DNA from: Mageeibacillus sp. UBA3781
GTDB taxonomy: Bacteria; Bacillota; Clostridia; Saccharofermentanales; Saccharofermentanaceae
DNA length: 64,000 nucleotides
Assembly: GCA_002368805.1 (NCBI GenBank)
Contig: DFFH01000130.1
Location: 12,497 to 76,496 of the forward strand
Reading direction: 5' to 3'
The position numbers were made by a program, and so were the translations under genes. The first letter of the stretch is position 1. Every line of letters begins with the position of its first letter. The notes beneath the pieces were generated by a model, which was given only the letters and a program-made list of their open reading frames with translations, did no database searches and was not told the DNA's origin. Of this stretch, positions 51,343 through 60,359 are shown one piece after another.

Positions 51343-53112
51343 TTACGCCTCCTCCTTCTTGGAAAGTGCATCGAACTTGCACATATTGATGCACAGACCG
51401 CAGGCGTTACAAGCCTCCGGATCGATGACCGGCTTCTTATCCGGACCGGCTACCAGCGCCGGGCACATGATACGGGAGCAGGCTCCGCACTTCTTACAAT
51501 TCTCATCATTCAGAACGATAGAGACACCCTTCGGCTTCTTGCCGGTCGGGATCAGTGCACACGGACGGCGAACGATAATAACGGAAACACAGTCCTTGGC
51601 GATCTCTTCTTTTACGATCTTCTCTACTTCAAAAGTATCAACAGGATCGACGGTTCTTACGGATGTAACTCCGACGCTTCTGCAGAGAGTCTCCAGATCG
51701 ATGGCCGGAGCCGGCTGCAGACGGATATTCTTACCGGAAGCAGGATTCTGCTGATGTCCTGTCATACCCGTAATGGAGTTATCGAGGATCATAACGGTGA
51801 TTGCACTCTGGTTATATACGGCATTGATGAGGTTCGTGATACCGGAGTGCAGAAATGTGGAGTCACCGATAACCGCAACTGTCTTCTTGCTGTCTTCTCC
51901 GTCACTGGCCTTGTCAAAACCGTGTGCCATACCGACAGAAGCACCCATGCAGACGGAAACGTCCATCGCAGCTGTCGGCGGAAGTGTACCGAGCGTATAG
52001 CATCCGATATCACCCATGACTTGAACCTTCGCACGGTTCAGTGCGAGGAACATACCCTTATGCGGGCATCCAGCGCACAGAAGCGGCGGACGGCCCGGAG
52101 CCTTCGGGAGCTTGTCGAGGTCAAGTGCTTTTTCCGGAAGAGCTTCCGAAGAAAGCGCAGCGCGGATCATACGGGCGCTGTATTCGCCCTGCAGTGTGAA
52201 AAGGTCTTTACCTTCACAGGCGATACCTGCCGCCTTGATCTCTGTCTCCATGAAAGGATCGAGTTCTTCCACGATGACCAGACGATCTACTTTCGAAGCG
52301 AAATCGCGGATCAGATCCATCGGCAGCGGCCATACACAGCCGAGTTTCAAAACAGATGCAGACGGAACCGCTTCTTTTACATACTGGTAAGAAGCGCCTG
52401 CCGTAATGATTCCGAGCTTGGTGTCGTTCATCTCGAGCTTATGGATACCCATGCCGAGGAATTCCTCATTGGAAGCCTTTGCAATATCGAGTGTTCTCTG
52501 TTCAACAACGACATGACGCTTGATGGCCATCGCCGGCATCATAACGTACTTATTTACATTTTTCTCATACGGCTTGACAACGATGTCTTCCGGATCAGAC
52601 AGTTCAACAATAGAACGGGAGTGAGATACACGGGTGTGCATACGCAGGATCACCGGAGTATCAAAGCGCTCGGACAGTTCGAAAGCCTTCTTTGCGAAAT
52701 CTTTGCACTCCTGGCTGTCAGACGGCTCGAGGATCATGAGCTTTGCGGCACGGCCATAGTTACGGCTGTCCTGCTCATCCTGAGAGCTGTGCATGCCCGG
52801 GTCATCCGCAACAACGAATACCAGACCGCCGTTAACTCCCTCATAAGCGGCTGTAAACATCGGGTCTGCGGCAACATTCATACCAACATGCTTCATACAT
52901 GTCATCGCGCGTGCGCCACGGATACTTGCACCGATCGCAACCTCGGATGCGACTTTTTCATTCGTCGCCCACTCGCAGTAGATGCGGTCATAGGTGGCGA
53001 TCGCCTCTGTGATCTCTGTGCTCGGGGTGCCGGGATAGGAGGAAACCACTTTCACTCCAGCCTCATAAGCGCCACGTGCAACAGCTTCATTACCTAACAT
53101 GATCTGTTTCAC
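51343..53112 (-). CDS. iorA: Indolepyruvate oxidoreductase subunit alpha
   Basis: A 589-residue TPP-dependent subunit. The pyrimidine-binding N-terminal domain shows NEAVARGAYEAGVKVVSSYP and GTPSTEITEAIA; the TPP-binding domain has GDIGCYTLG and GDSTFLHSGITNLINAVYN. The C-terminus carries two [4Fe-4S] motifs, CKKCGACSRIMCP and CNACGLCINMCKF. The start is taken as a GTG at 53112: it has GAGG 9 nt upstream and gives the family N-terminus MKQIMLGNEA; a GTG at 53127 is the alternative but has no ribosome site. The enzyme ferments aromatic amino acids via ferredoxin in the cytoplasm. Confidence 0.95.
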   Translation of the reverse strand: MKQIMLGNEAVARGAYEAGVKVVSSYPGTPSTEITEAIATYDRIYCEWATNEKVASEVAIGASIRGARAMTCMKHVGMNVAADPMFTAAYEGVNGGLVFVVADDPGMHSSQDEQDSRNYGRAAKLMILEPSDSQECKDFAKKAFELSERFDTPVILRMHTRVSHSRSIVELSDPEDIVVKPYEKNVNKYVMMPAMAIKRHVVVEQRTLDIAKASNEEFLGMGIHKLEMNDTKLGIITAGASYQYVKEAVPSASVLKLGCVWPLPMDLIRDFASKVDRLVIVEELDPFMETEIKAAGIACEGKDLFTLQGEYSARMIRAALSSEALPEKALDLDKLPKAPGRPPLLCAGCPHKGMFLALNRAKVQVMGDIGCYTLGTLPPTAAMDVSVCMGASVGMAHGFDKASDGEDSKKTVAVIGDSTFLHSGITNLINAVYNQSAITVMILDNSITGMTGHQQNPASGKNIRLQPAPAIDLETLCRSVGVTSVRTVDPVDTFEVEKIVKEEIAKDCVSVIIVRRPCALIPTGKKPKGVSIVLNDENCKKCGACSRIMCPALVAGPDKKPVIDPEACNACGLCINMCKFDALSKKEEA

Positions 53113-53184
53113 TTCTTCGTACCTCACTTATATTCAGTTAGTGTTCACTAGAATTAGCACCCGTCTATTGTATCATGTTTTGAC

Positions 53185-54795
53185 TTACTTGACGTCATCA
53201 ATTCTTGCCGGAATGTCTTTCGGCATGTCCTTGAATGCGGTATCGATCACCTTTTTATCAAGTTTCGGCGAGATCCAGGATACGACCGGAACGATGACAA
53301 GTCCGAATAACATGGCAAAAGCACCCGCATTGATCGGTGACGCCAGGTTGATCGGAAGGCCTGTAGGGAACTTAAAGCTATGTCCGAACAGCGGTCCGTT
53401 GCTGAGGATCAGGTGGGAGACGGTAATACCGACACCGCTGATGAAGGAAGCCCAGACAGCTGCCTTGGTAACGCCCTTCCAGAAAAGACCATAGAAGAAC
53501 GGTGCCAGGAAAGAACCGGCCATCGCACCCCAGGAGATGGACATCAGCTTTGTGATGTACATATCGTTACTTCTGTATGAGTAGATCGCCAGTGCCATAG
53601 AAACCAGAACGAAGAATGCAAGGAGCAGACGGATGATGCTGACCTTCTTCTTCTCTGTCATGTCTTTGATTACGTTATCTGCCAGTACATCAAGAGTGAT
53701 CGTGGAACTCGAGGTCAGCACCAGAGATGTCAATGTGGACATGGAAGCGGACAGGACAAGAACGACGAGGATCGCGACAAGGATCGTCGGGATCGCCTTA
53801 TCCAGAATGAGCGGCATGATCTTATCCATATTGAGTCCGCCGGAAGCTGTCTTGATATCGTCTGCGCCTACGAAAATACGGGAGAAACCACCCATGAAAT
53901 AGGAACCGCCGGCGATAATAACTGCGAAGATCGTGGAGATGATCGTTGCTGTATGTACGGACTTATCATCCTTGATAGAGTAGAACTTCTGCACCATCTG
54001 CGGAAGACCCCAGGTACCAAGAGAAGTAAGGATAACAACACCTAAGAGGTTCAGCGGCTCCGGTCCGAAGAGCGAGGAATAAACGCCCTGGAAGGAAGAA
54101 CCGTTCGCAGCAGGAACCTTGGACAGTTCCGTCATGGAGGACATCAGACCGCCATGATAATTCAAAACGCATACGATCGTCATCACGATACCGACGATCA
54201 TGATCATACCCTGAATAAAGTCGTTGATCGCTGTGGACATGTATCCGCCGAGGATAACGTATGTGGCGGCAAGAACGCTCATAACGATAATGCAGATCTC
54301 GTATCCGTTAGAGATACGGTCCAGACGCAGAGCAGATGTGAAAAGATAGGAAAGGCCGTTAAAAACCGACGCGGAGTAAGGGATCATGAAGATAAAGATG
54401 ATCAGCGCCGATGCGATACGCAGAGCCTTGGAATTATAACGTTTACCGAAGAAATCCGGCATAGTATTCGTATTTAATGTCTTGGTCATGATACGGCATC
54501 TCTTACCAAGCACTACCCATGCTGCCAGAGAACCGATGAAAGCATTGCCCAGACCGATCCACAGTGCCGAAACTCCGAAGTCCCATCCGAACTTACCTGC
54601 ATAACCGATAAAGATAACTGCGGAGAAATACGTGGCACCAAATGAGAAAGCAGTAAGCCACGGGCCTACTCTTCTGCCACCAAGTACAAAAGAAGAAACA
54701 TCTTTGGTGTTTTTTCTTGAGTACAGACCTACACCGATAATCATTGCGAAGAACACGACAATAACTATCCCGTACAAGAGATCAAGAGAATCCAT
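53185..54795 (-). CDS. Sodium:solute symporter (SSS family)
   Basis: A 536-residue transporter with about 13 transmembrane helices. The N-terminus FFAMIIGVGLYSRKNTKDVS, then FVLGGRRVGPWLTAFSFGAT and FSAVIFIGYAGKFGWDFG, is the typical LeuT-fold SSS start; TYVILGGYMSTAINDFIQGM is the later family signature. Such transporters import sugars, amino acids, pantothenate or similar solutes with sodium. The substrate cannot be read here. The ATG has GGAAGGA upstream. Its promoter lies between the rod-like inverted-repeat element and the start codon. Confidence 0.92.
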   Translation of the reverse strand: MDSLDLLYGIVIVVFFAMIIGVGLYSRKNTKDVSSFVLGGRRVGPWLTAFSFGATYFSAVIFIGYAGKFGWDFGVSALWIGLGNAFIGSLAAWVVLGKRCRIMTKTLNTNTMPDFFGKRYNSKALRIASALIIFIFMIPYSASVFNGLSYLFTSALRLDRISNGYEICIIVMSVLAATYVILGGYMSTAINDFIQGMIMIVGIVMTIVCVLNYHGGLMSSMTELSKVPAANGSSFQGVYSSLFGPEPLNLLGVVILTSLGTWGLPQMVQKFYSIKDDKSVHTATIISTIFAVIIAGGSYFMGGFSRIFVGADDIKTASGGLNMDKIMPLILDKAIPTILVAILVVLVLSASMSTLTSLVLTSSSTITLDVLADNVIKDMTEKKKVSIIRLLLAFFVLVSMALAIYSYRSNDMYITKLMSISWGAMAGSFLAPFFYGLFWKGVTKAAVWASFISGVGITVSHLILSNGPLFGHSFKFPTGLPINLASPINAGAFAMLFGLVIVPVVSWISPKLDKKVIDTAFKDMPKDIPARIDDVK

Positions 54796-54881
54796 ATTCT
54801 ACCATCCTTCCGCTGCCGATGTGAGATGACAGCCCTACAATTTATTTTCCCCCTGGAAAGAGGCATAAAAACTACATTCCC

Positions 54882-54909
54882 ATGATAACAGAGAAAAATA
54901 AAGATGCAA
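54882..54909 (-). promoter_or_regulatory. Promoter of the SSS symporter
   Basis: TTGCAT (54909-54904) and TATCAT (54887-54882) are 16 nt apart on the minus strand, about 85 nt ahead of the start codon and immediately downstream of the nested inverted-repeat element. Confidence 0.6.
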
Positions 54910-54911
54910 GG

Positions 54912-55056
54912 GGTTTCCCGCTTTTCCATATAGAATTCTATAAATAAGCAGTAAGGGTATATCCCTCCAGGCTCAAACAGTTTGCTTACGCAAAACTCGC
55001 CTCTCAAGATATCCCTTACCGCTTATTCTTATCTAAGTTAATGAAAAGCGGGAACC
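54912..55056. other. Nested 145-nt inverted-repeat element, candidate structured RNA or MITE
   Basis: Two pairs of long arms nest around a hairpin. Outer: GGTTTCCCGCTTTTC (54912-54926) with GAAAAGCGGGAACC (55043-55056), 14 bp plus 2 further pairs. Inner: positions 54943-54963 with 55008-55027, about 19 bp with one mismatch and one bulge. Apical: GGC/GCC (54970-54972 with 54999-55001) around GTTTGC/GCAAAAC, whose loop on the minus strand is GTAA, a GNRA tetraloop. The left internal loop holds the perfect palindrome TATAGAATTCTATA (54929-54942). The rod begins inside the MBL stop codon (55056-55058) and ends just before the symporter promoter. No target-site duplication or U-tract is visible. 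Confidence 0.6.
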
Positions 55057-55838
55057 TACTGTATTGCTATTGTCTCCCCGCAGGAGATCTCATGCATCTT
55101 CTCCCCGATTTCATCTTTTAAATAGAGGAACTGTTCCTTGCCGGTACAGTGACAGGTGTAATACTCCGCATAGGAATCGCGGACCGCTTTTACCGTGTCA
55201 TCAAGTATTTCCTCGTCCCACAGAGGATCAAGCTTCATCAGATGGAGCCCGCCGAAGAACGTCTGGAACCGGAACGCATGTACCAGATTGATGATCCCTT
55301 TATGCGCACATCCGCTGATAAGATGATCCTTATACCCTTCATGGATCAGAAGATACATCTCGTGCTCATACTTTTCGTTCTCCATATACGGGCCGATCTT
55401 GACCTTCTGTCCATTCGTATGAACTGGTGTCTTCAGACGGTTCATGCAGACAAACGAAAGTTCTTCATCGATCTTAATATCTTCCTTCACCTTTACATAA
55501 CGAGGATGCCCGTCGATCGTCGGATCCAGTCCGATAAACTCATTTCTTCCGTTATAATGCGGTTCAAATGCCGCTTCATGCATATATACATTTGCTATAC
55601 CATTTCTTTCCAGAAACGGAAGAAGGCCTCCGCCGTGGTCATAGTGTCCGTGCGAAAGAAATGCAATGTCCGCCAGACCGATATCGATCCCGAGTTTTTC
55701 CGCATTCCGAATAAAGAGATCACTTGCTCCGAAATCAAAAAGGATCCGGTGCTTTTGCGTCTCGATATAAAGACTCAGGCCGTGCTCGGTCAAAAGTCCG
55801 CTTTTACTCGTATTATCCGAAAGAACTGTAACTTTCAT
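55056..55838 (-). CDS. MBL-fold metallo-hydrolase
   Basis: A 260-residue cytoplasmic hydrolase. The metal motif is FLSHGHYDHGGGLL, with further ligands at the His of SGCAHKGI and the C-terminal TCHCTGKEQ. The N-terminus VTVLSDNTSKSGLLTEHGLS and the ILFDFGASDLFIRNA block match the dihydropterin/beta-ribofuranosylaminobenzene phosphate synthase-like group of MBL proteins found in anaerobes. The substrate is unknown. The ribosome site is weak and it starts 4 nt after the upstream lipoprotein, so it is probably cotranscribed. Its stop codon forms part of the outer arm of the nested inverted repeat. Confidence 0.85.
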   Translation of the reverse strand: MKVTVLSDNTSKSGLLTEHGLSLYIETQKHRILFDFGASDLFIRNAEKLGIDIGLADIAFLSHGHYDHGGGLLPFLERNGIANVYMHEAAFEPHYNGRNEFIGLDPTIDGHPRYVKVKEDIKIDEELSFVCMNRLKTPVHTNGQKVKIGPYMENEKYEHEMYLLIHEGYKDHLISGCAHKGIINLVHAFRFQTFFGGLHLMKLDPLWDEEILDDTVKAVRDSYAEYYTCHCTGKEQFLYLKDEIGEKMHEISCGETIAIQ

Positions 55839-55842
55839 ACAC

Positions 55843-56490
55843 TCAGCTCAGGAGCGAATCGATCTCTGCAGTGATAGAGTCGATCCTCTCACTATGCTCC
55901 TGTTGTTTGCTTTCATACTCTTTACTTTTTTTAGTATATGTATCCACCTGCTGGAAAATCTCATAGAACAGATCCTGGAAAACTTCATCTCCGTTTTCCA
56001 GAATATACTCACCATCATCTTCATCGAATTCCAGCGTTATATCAATGGATGTATAGTCTTTCTCCTTGATTTTGCCGATGACTTCCTTCATAGCCTCCAT
56101 CGCTTCATCTTCATCTTCGAATTCATCCATTTTATGTTCTTTAGTTAAATATTTGACTACAGTATTGTACTCGATAACATCTACCGTAGCTTCACAAGTT
56201 GTTTTTCCCTTTTTCGTCTTAACACCGTCGGAATCAACAGTTATTATCGCTTTACTCCATAGCAATTCGTTCATCTCATCCTTGGAGATCTGTTTAACGA
56301 TATTGATATATTGTTTACTGTACGCATCCCGTTCTTTCATGCCCTTATAGTCTAAGGATGTGAGTTCTTCCAGCACAGCCTCTGCTTCTTTAACTACCTT
56401 CTTATTATCCGAACCGGATTTGCAACCGGCCAGTGACAGCACCAGAACACCGGAAAGAATAGCACTGACTAATTTGACTATATTTTTCAT
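55843..56490 (-). CDS. Lipoprotein sharing a domain with its SBP neighbour
   Basis: A 215-residue lipoprotein: signal ILSGVLVLSLAGC with lipobox LAGC. The mature part has an alpha-beta domain, ending in an acidic coiled C-terminus (TKKSKEYESKQQEHSERID). The pattern of a Cys-strand (KTTCEATVDVIEYN), a helix of acidic repeats (EFEDEDEAMEAMKEVI) and a final strand (LEFDEDDGEYILENGDE) is repeated in the N-terminal domain of the next upstream gene, at low identity but the same order and length. I do not recognise the family; a DUF5105-like lipoprotein fold is possible. AGGAGAG precedes the ATG. Confidence 0.7.
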   Translation of the reverse strand: MKNIVKLVSAILSGVLVLSLAGCKSGSDNKKVVKEAEAVLEELTSLDYKGMKERDAYSKQYINIVKQISKDEMNELLWSKAIITVDSDGVKTKKGKTTCEATVDVIEYNTVVKYLTKEHKMDEFEDEDEAMEAMKEVIGKIKEKDYTSIDITLEFDEDDGEYILENGDEVFQDLFYEIFQQVDTYTKKSKEYESKQQEHSERIDSITAEIDSLLS

Positions 56491-56518
56491 AAACACTCTC
56501 CTTTACTAAAACAATGTC

Positions 56519-58483
56519 TCAGACACGTATTCCCATTGAAGCACAAACTTCCTTGAAATCCGCGATAGCTTGATCCTTTGTCTTGCCAAGGGCAAAGCTT
56601 TCCGCCTGGTACGCAAACTCGGAATTAAGAACTGCATCATACTCAGTAACATCGGAGGAAGATGCACCATTGCCCGCTTCTAAAAAGATCGGGAACGCAT
56701 TCTGTCCTCCAAGGAAATCCATACTGCCATCAACCATGGACAGAACCTTAGCCGATGAAACTGTATCCTTTGTTCCTGCATCATTTAATAGACCGGCAGC
56801 CCACATATACTGCAGACCTGTGTCCGAGGTATCCAGAGTAACCCACTCAAAGAAGCGGGAAATGAACTCTTTTTTATCAGCGTCAACGACACTGTCTTTA
56901 TTGGCGAAGATCCAAGAGCCTCCCCACCAGAAGCTTACCGGAGACTGACAAACACGCCAGTCACCTCTGGTACTTCCCGCATTATAGGCCATACTATAAT
57001 TTATGAGCCATGCCGGTCCGAAGAATGCAAACACTTTACGGATCTGACCGGTTTTCGGGTCTTTGGACTTTCCGTCCATAGCATCATTCCAGTCCGTAGA
57101 CCACATTCCTGTCTCATTGGACCAGTTATTCCCGATTATTTGCTTCGCGACATCAAAATATTCATCTTTTACAGGATCGATATTCAGCGCGCCATCAACG
57201 ACCCACGGCGTATTTGCTCCTCTCGAGCAGACATTCCATATATCGTCTATATCTGCAACAGCTGCATACCCTTTCTGATTCAGTTTTTTGCACGCTTCCA
57301 AAAACTTATTCCAGTTTCCGGTTCCTCCACCAACAGCATCCTGCACTACAGCAGGATCCTCTGTTCCGAAGACGTCTTTAGCGATAGATGCGGAGTAGAT
57401 CATCGCTCCACCGGTGTTCTGATATGCAAGTGCTACAGTTTTCCCATCATTATTCATACCAAGCTCGACCGTGTACTTAGCTAACTCGGCATTATTCATT
57501 TTTCCGGAAAGATCATCTATGAAATCAGAATAAGGAGCCGCATACTGGGCGAATGCGCCTTTGGTATACGGAAGAATATAATCAGACTCGGCAACATAAA
57601 TGTCAGGAGCTCCGGCACCACCGGCCGTGAGCGCAGCATTTAACCTTGTCTCATATGCCTTATCCGTGTTTTGGCAGATCATTGCTGTAACTGTGTATTT
57701 TGCTGACATATCCGGATTATTGGTCATGAACACTTTGACCATACCCGCGACTTCAGGACTCATCGTATATAGTTTGATCTCGATCGAGCCGGTGCCATAG
57801 CTTTCTTTTTGTGTCGTTACACCGTCATCAAAAGTAGGCTCTGTTGTCGTTGTGGTAGGTTCTTCAGTTGTTGTTGCAGGTAATTCCGTAGTTGTAGGAA
57901 TAGTATTAGAATCCGTATAATTTTCGATCATTCCCTGGAAGTCAGTGATTCTTTCAAGCATATCATCGTAGAGATCTTCGATAAAATCTCCTGCCGTTTC
58001 ACTATCCATGGAGTACTCACCGTCTTTGATCTTAAACTCCAGTTCAAGATCATCGCGGACGATATATTTCTTCTCCTTTTGTGCAGCTATGTTATCTTTA
58101 AAATCATCGAAACTCTCTGCATCATCGAATGCCCTCTCATAGTCAGGCATCGTAACAATGACCGAGCAGGAAGCCTTTTTCTTCGACTCTTCCACAGACT
58201 TCTCATCGATCTCATAAGATGCCTTTTCCATAACCGCTTTTACATATTTATTTCCGGCAATTTCTTTAAGCTCGGTTACAAATTGTTTTCCAACACCCAG
58301 TTCTTTATCCAGTTTCTTTATAGTTTTCGAATCCAGATTCACAGAAGCGTCAAGGAATGTATTAGCAACCGTGATACAGTTTTTTTCTTCTTGTTTTTCT
58401 TTTGAAGAAGCGCATGCGCCAAGCGAAACAAGCATTGAGAAAGACAAAACCAAACTGGATATTCTCTTAAATCTATGCCCCAT
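56519..58483 (-). CDS. Lipoprotein domain fused to a sugar-type ABC substrate-binding protein
   Basis: A 654-residue lipoprotein (lipobox LGAC). Residues about 20-205 form the domain shared with the downstream lipoprotein (KKASCSVIVTMPDYERAFDD, then FKIKDGEYSMDSETAGDF). A Thr/Pro/Glu linker (TTTEEPTTTTTEP) joins it to an extracellular solute-binding protein of family 1 (about 235-654), with RLNAALTAGGAGAPDIYVAE, VALAYQNTGGAMIYSASIAK and SFWWGGSWIFANKD as expected for carbohydrate binders. No ABC permease or ATPase gene is in the window, so it is an orphan here. GGAGG precedes the ATG. The gene has its own promoter. Confidence 0.85.
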   Translation of the reverse strand: MGHRFKRISSLVLSFSMLVSLGACASSKEKQEEKNCITVANTFLDASVNLDSKTIKKLDKELGVGKQFVTELKEIAGNKYVKAVMEKASYEIDEKSVEESKKKASCSVIVTMPDYERAFDDAESFDDFKDNIAAQKEKKYIVRDDLELEFKIKDGEYSMDSETAGDFIEDLYDDMLERITDFQGMIENYTDSNTIPTTTELPATTTEEPTTTTTEPTFDDGVTTQKESYGTGSIEIKLYTMSPEVAGMVKVFMTNNPDMSAKYTVTAMICQNTDKAYETRLNAALTAGGAGAPDIYVAESDYILPYTKGAFAQYAAPYSDFIDDLSGKMNNAELAKYTVELGMNNDGKTVALAYQNTGGAMIYSASIAKDVFGTEDPAVVQDAVGGGTGNWNKFLEACKKLNQKGYAAVADIDDIWNVCSRGANTPWVVDGALNIDPVKDEYFDVAKQIIGNNWSNETGMWSTDWNDAMDGKSKDPKTGQIRKVFAFFGPAWLINYSMAYNAGSTRGDWRVCQSPVSFWWGGSWIFANKDSVVDADKKEFISRFFEWVTLDTSDTGLQYMWAAGLLNDAGTKDTVSSAKVLSMVDGSMDFLGGQNAFPIFLEAGNGASSSDVTEYDAVLNSEFAYQAESFALGKTKDQAIADFKEVCASMGIRV

Positions 58484-58529
58484 TTTTTATCCTCCTTTGG
58501 GATCAACATCCCCTTTCAAACCTAAAAAA

Positions 58530-58558
58530 ATTATACTCTCATAAAATTTTCAAATCAA
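58530..58558 (-). promoter_or_regulatory. Promoter of the SBP lipoprotein
   Basis: TTGATT (58558-58553) and TATAAT (58535-58530) are 17 nt apart on the minus strand, 46 nt before the ATG. Confidence 0.65.
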
Positions 58559-58605
58559 TGTTAAGGAGGATCCGGAGACTGCAGGATTTGTTTTCCGAAG
58601 AAATA

Positions 58606-58640
58606 GAAAAAGGACTATTCAGTAACCTGAGATAGTCCTT
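58606..58640 (-). terminator. tRNA-Leu terminator
   Basis: AAGGACTAT and ATAGTCCTT form a 9-bp stem followed by TTTTC, 5 nt after the tRNA CCA end on the minus strand. Confidence 0.75.
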
Positions 58641-58644
58641 ATTC

Positions 58645-58727
58645 TGGTGCGGCGAACGGGACTTGAACCCGTATGGTCGCCCACACGCCCCTCAAACGTG
58701 CGCGTCTGCCAATTCCGCCACCGCCGC
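58645..58727 (-). tRNA. tRNA-Leu, anticodon GAG
   Basis: An 83-nt tRNA with an encoded CCA end. The acceptor stem GCGGCGG pairs with TCGCCGC; the D arm is GCG-GAATTGGCAGA-CGC. The anticodon stem CACGT/GCGTG encloses the loop TTGAGGG with anticodon GAG. There is a long variable arm of the class II type and a standard T arm GGGTTCAAGTCCC. It reads CUC and CUU codons. The whole 379-nt stretch 58484-58862 otherwise holds only a promoter, its terminator and spacer. Confidence 0.96.
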
Positions 58728-58862
58728 ATGGCTTTGAAAGCATGAATTATTATACTGATAGTCCCGAACCGTGTCAATAGTGAATTTCTATTTCCTTTCG
58801 CATTTCCTTTTACAGAAAGAGAATGGTAGAATAGTTAGGATATATAACACAGGAGCAAAGCT

Positions 58863-60359
58863 ATGAGACTTTCTGATCTTTTACCGTATAACGACATCGT
58901 GATCCAGTGCCATGACAATCCGGATGCGGACGCTCTAGCCAGCGGCATGGCACTTCACTGGTACTTCGCCAAGCATGGGAAACAGGTGCGTTTCATCTAT
59001 CGCGGTAATAACAAACTTCAGAAAAGCAACCTTGTGATCATGCTTACGGAGCTTTCGATCCCTGTGTCATATGAACCCGGTTTCGAAGAAGAGCCGGAGC
59101 TTCTCATCACTGTGGACTGTCAGTACGGGCAGCGGAATGTTACGAAGACAAGGGCGAAGAATATAGCTATCATCGATCACCATCAGCTTACTGTCGCCCT
59201 TCCCGAACTTGCCGAGATCAGAAGCAACATCGGCAGCTGCGCGACAGTTGTCTGGGATCTGATCCGTTCTGAGGGACTGGATGTGTGCGAGGACAAGAAC
59301 TTAGCTACCGCGCTCTATTACGGTCTGTATTCAGACACTAACCGTCTTTCCGAAGTGTCCCACCCACTCGACCGTGATATGATCGATTCTTTAAATTCCG
59401 GCATTCAGCGCAGTCTGATTACTAAAATGAGTAATGCCAACATATCTCTTTCCGAATTAAAGATCACCGGTAAAGCGATCCTGGATTTCGAATTCTTCGA
59501 AGATCACAATTATCTGATCCTTCAGGCCGAACCATGTGATCCGAACATTCTCGGCGTTATTTCAGATTTTTCCCTTGAGACAGATAAAGTTGATGTATGC
59601 CTGGCATATTTTGTCAGCCAGTACGAGATCAAATTTTCAGTAAGAAGCTGTACGAAAGAAGTTCACGCCAATGAACTGGCTGCTTTTCTAGCGGATGGCC
59701 TTGGCGGCGGCGGCGGTCATATTTTAAAGGCCGGCGGTTCCCTTCGTCCGGAGAAACTGGATAAAGATCCTTCCGAACTTTTGAAGGAGCGTATGAAAGA
59801 ATACTTCGATATGTTCACGATACTTTATACCAAAGATACCGTACTGGACACATCTTCAATGCCCCTTTACGAGAAACTTCCTCAGGAAGTCGGTATTGTG
59901 CGTCTTGCTGACCTCTTCCCTGCCAAGACACAGATTGAGATCCGAACTCTTGAAGGTGATGTTGTAATTAATGTAGAGGACGATAGTTACCTCATGGTCG
60001 GCATCGAAGGTGAAGTCTATCCGACAAATGAAGAAAAGATCCGTTCCAGATATTCGGAACTTCATCGCCCTTACTCAAGAAAAGTCGAGTACTCGCCAAG
60101 TATCAAAAATCTCGCTACCGGTCAGAGGATCGACGTCATGCAGTATGCGCAGGCAGTGGTCAGCAGTGGTGGCGGACTGATCTACGCAAAGCCTCTCGAT
60201 CGCAGTGTGAAGCTCTTTACACAGTGGGACGAAGAAAAATACTATCTCGGGAACGTCGGTGATTATATCGCCGTTCGTGAAGAGGATGAGCATGACATCT
60301 ATATTATAAAGAAGCAATTATTCCCACTGCTTTATAAGCAGGTGGAAACTATCAGCTGA
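58863..60359 (+). CDS. DHH/DHHA1 phosphoesterase with a C-terminal extension
   Basis: A 498-residue cytoplasmic phosphoesterase of the NrnA/RecJ-like superfamily. The metal motifs are HDNPDADALASG, TVDCQYGQ, IIDHHQ (the DHH signature) and a second Asp in GLYSDTNRLSEV; the DHHA1 domain has GLGGGGGHILKAGG. About 130 extra residues follow, unlike NrnA and not recognised, with DVMQYAQAVVSSGGGLIYAK at their centre. Related enzymes hydrolyse nano-RNA, pAp or c-di-AMP; since a c-di-AMP synthase is in the window, that substrate is worth testing. AGGAG precedes the ATG. The gene overlaps the convergent TIR gene by 8 nt. Confidence 0.85.
   Translation: MRLSDLLPYNDIVIQCHDNPDADALASGMALHWYFAKHGKQVRFIYRGNNKLQKSNLVIMLTELSIPVSYEPGFEEEPELLITVDCQYGQRNVTKTRAKNIAIIDHHQLTVALPELAEIRSNIGSCATVVWDLIRSEGLDVCEDKNLATALYYGLYSDTNRLSEVSHPLDRDMIDSLNSGIQRSLITKMSNANISLSELKITGKAILDFEFFEDHNYLILQAEPCDPNILGVISDFSLETDKVDVCLAYFVSQYEIKFSVRSCTKEVHANELAAFLADGLGGGGGHILKAGGSLRPEKLDKDPSELLKERMKEYFDMFTILYTKDTVLDTSSMPLYEKLPQEVGIVRLADLFPAKTQIEIRTLEGDVVINVEDDSYLMVGIEGEVYPTNEEKIRSRYSELHRPYSRKVEYSPSIKNLATGQRIDVMQYAQAVVSSGGGLIYAKPLDRSVKLFTQWDEEKYYLGNVGDYIAVREEDEHDIYIIKKQLFPLLYKQVETIS

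Noticed and set aside
53140..53151. TAGTGTTCACTA palindrome upstream of iorA
   Set aside because: Only 5-bp arms; too short to claim an operator.
54765..55007. Small open frame on the minus strand (80 codons) across the nested repeat
   Set aside because: It runs through the inverted repeats and the symporter promoter, and there is no ribosome binding site at its start.
54912..55056. 6S RNA
   Set aside because: The overall rod shape is similar, but the element is shorter, lacks the known 6S sequence blocks, and no promoter for it is evident.
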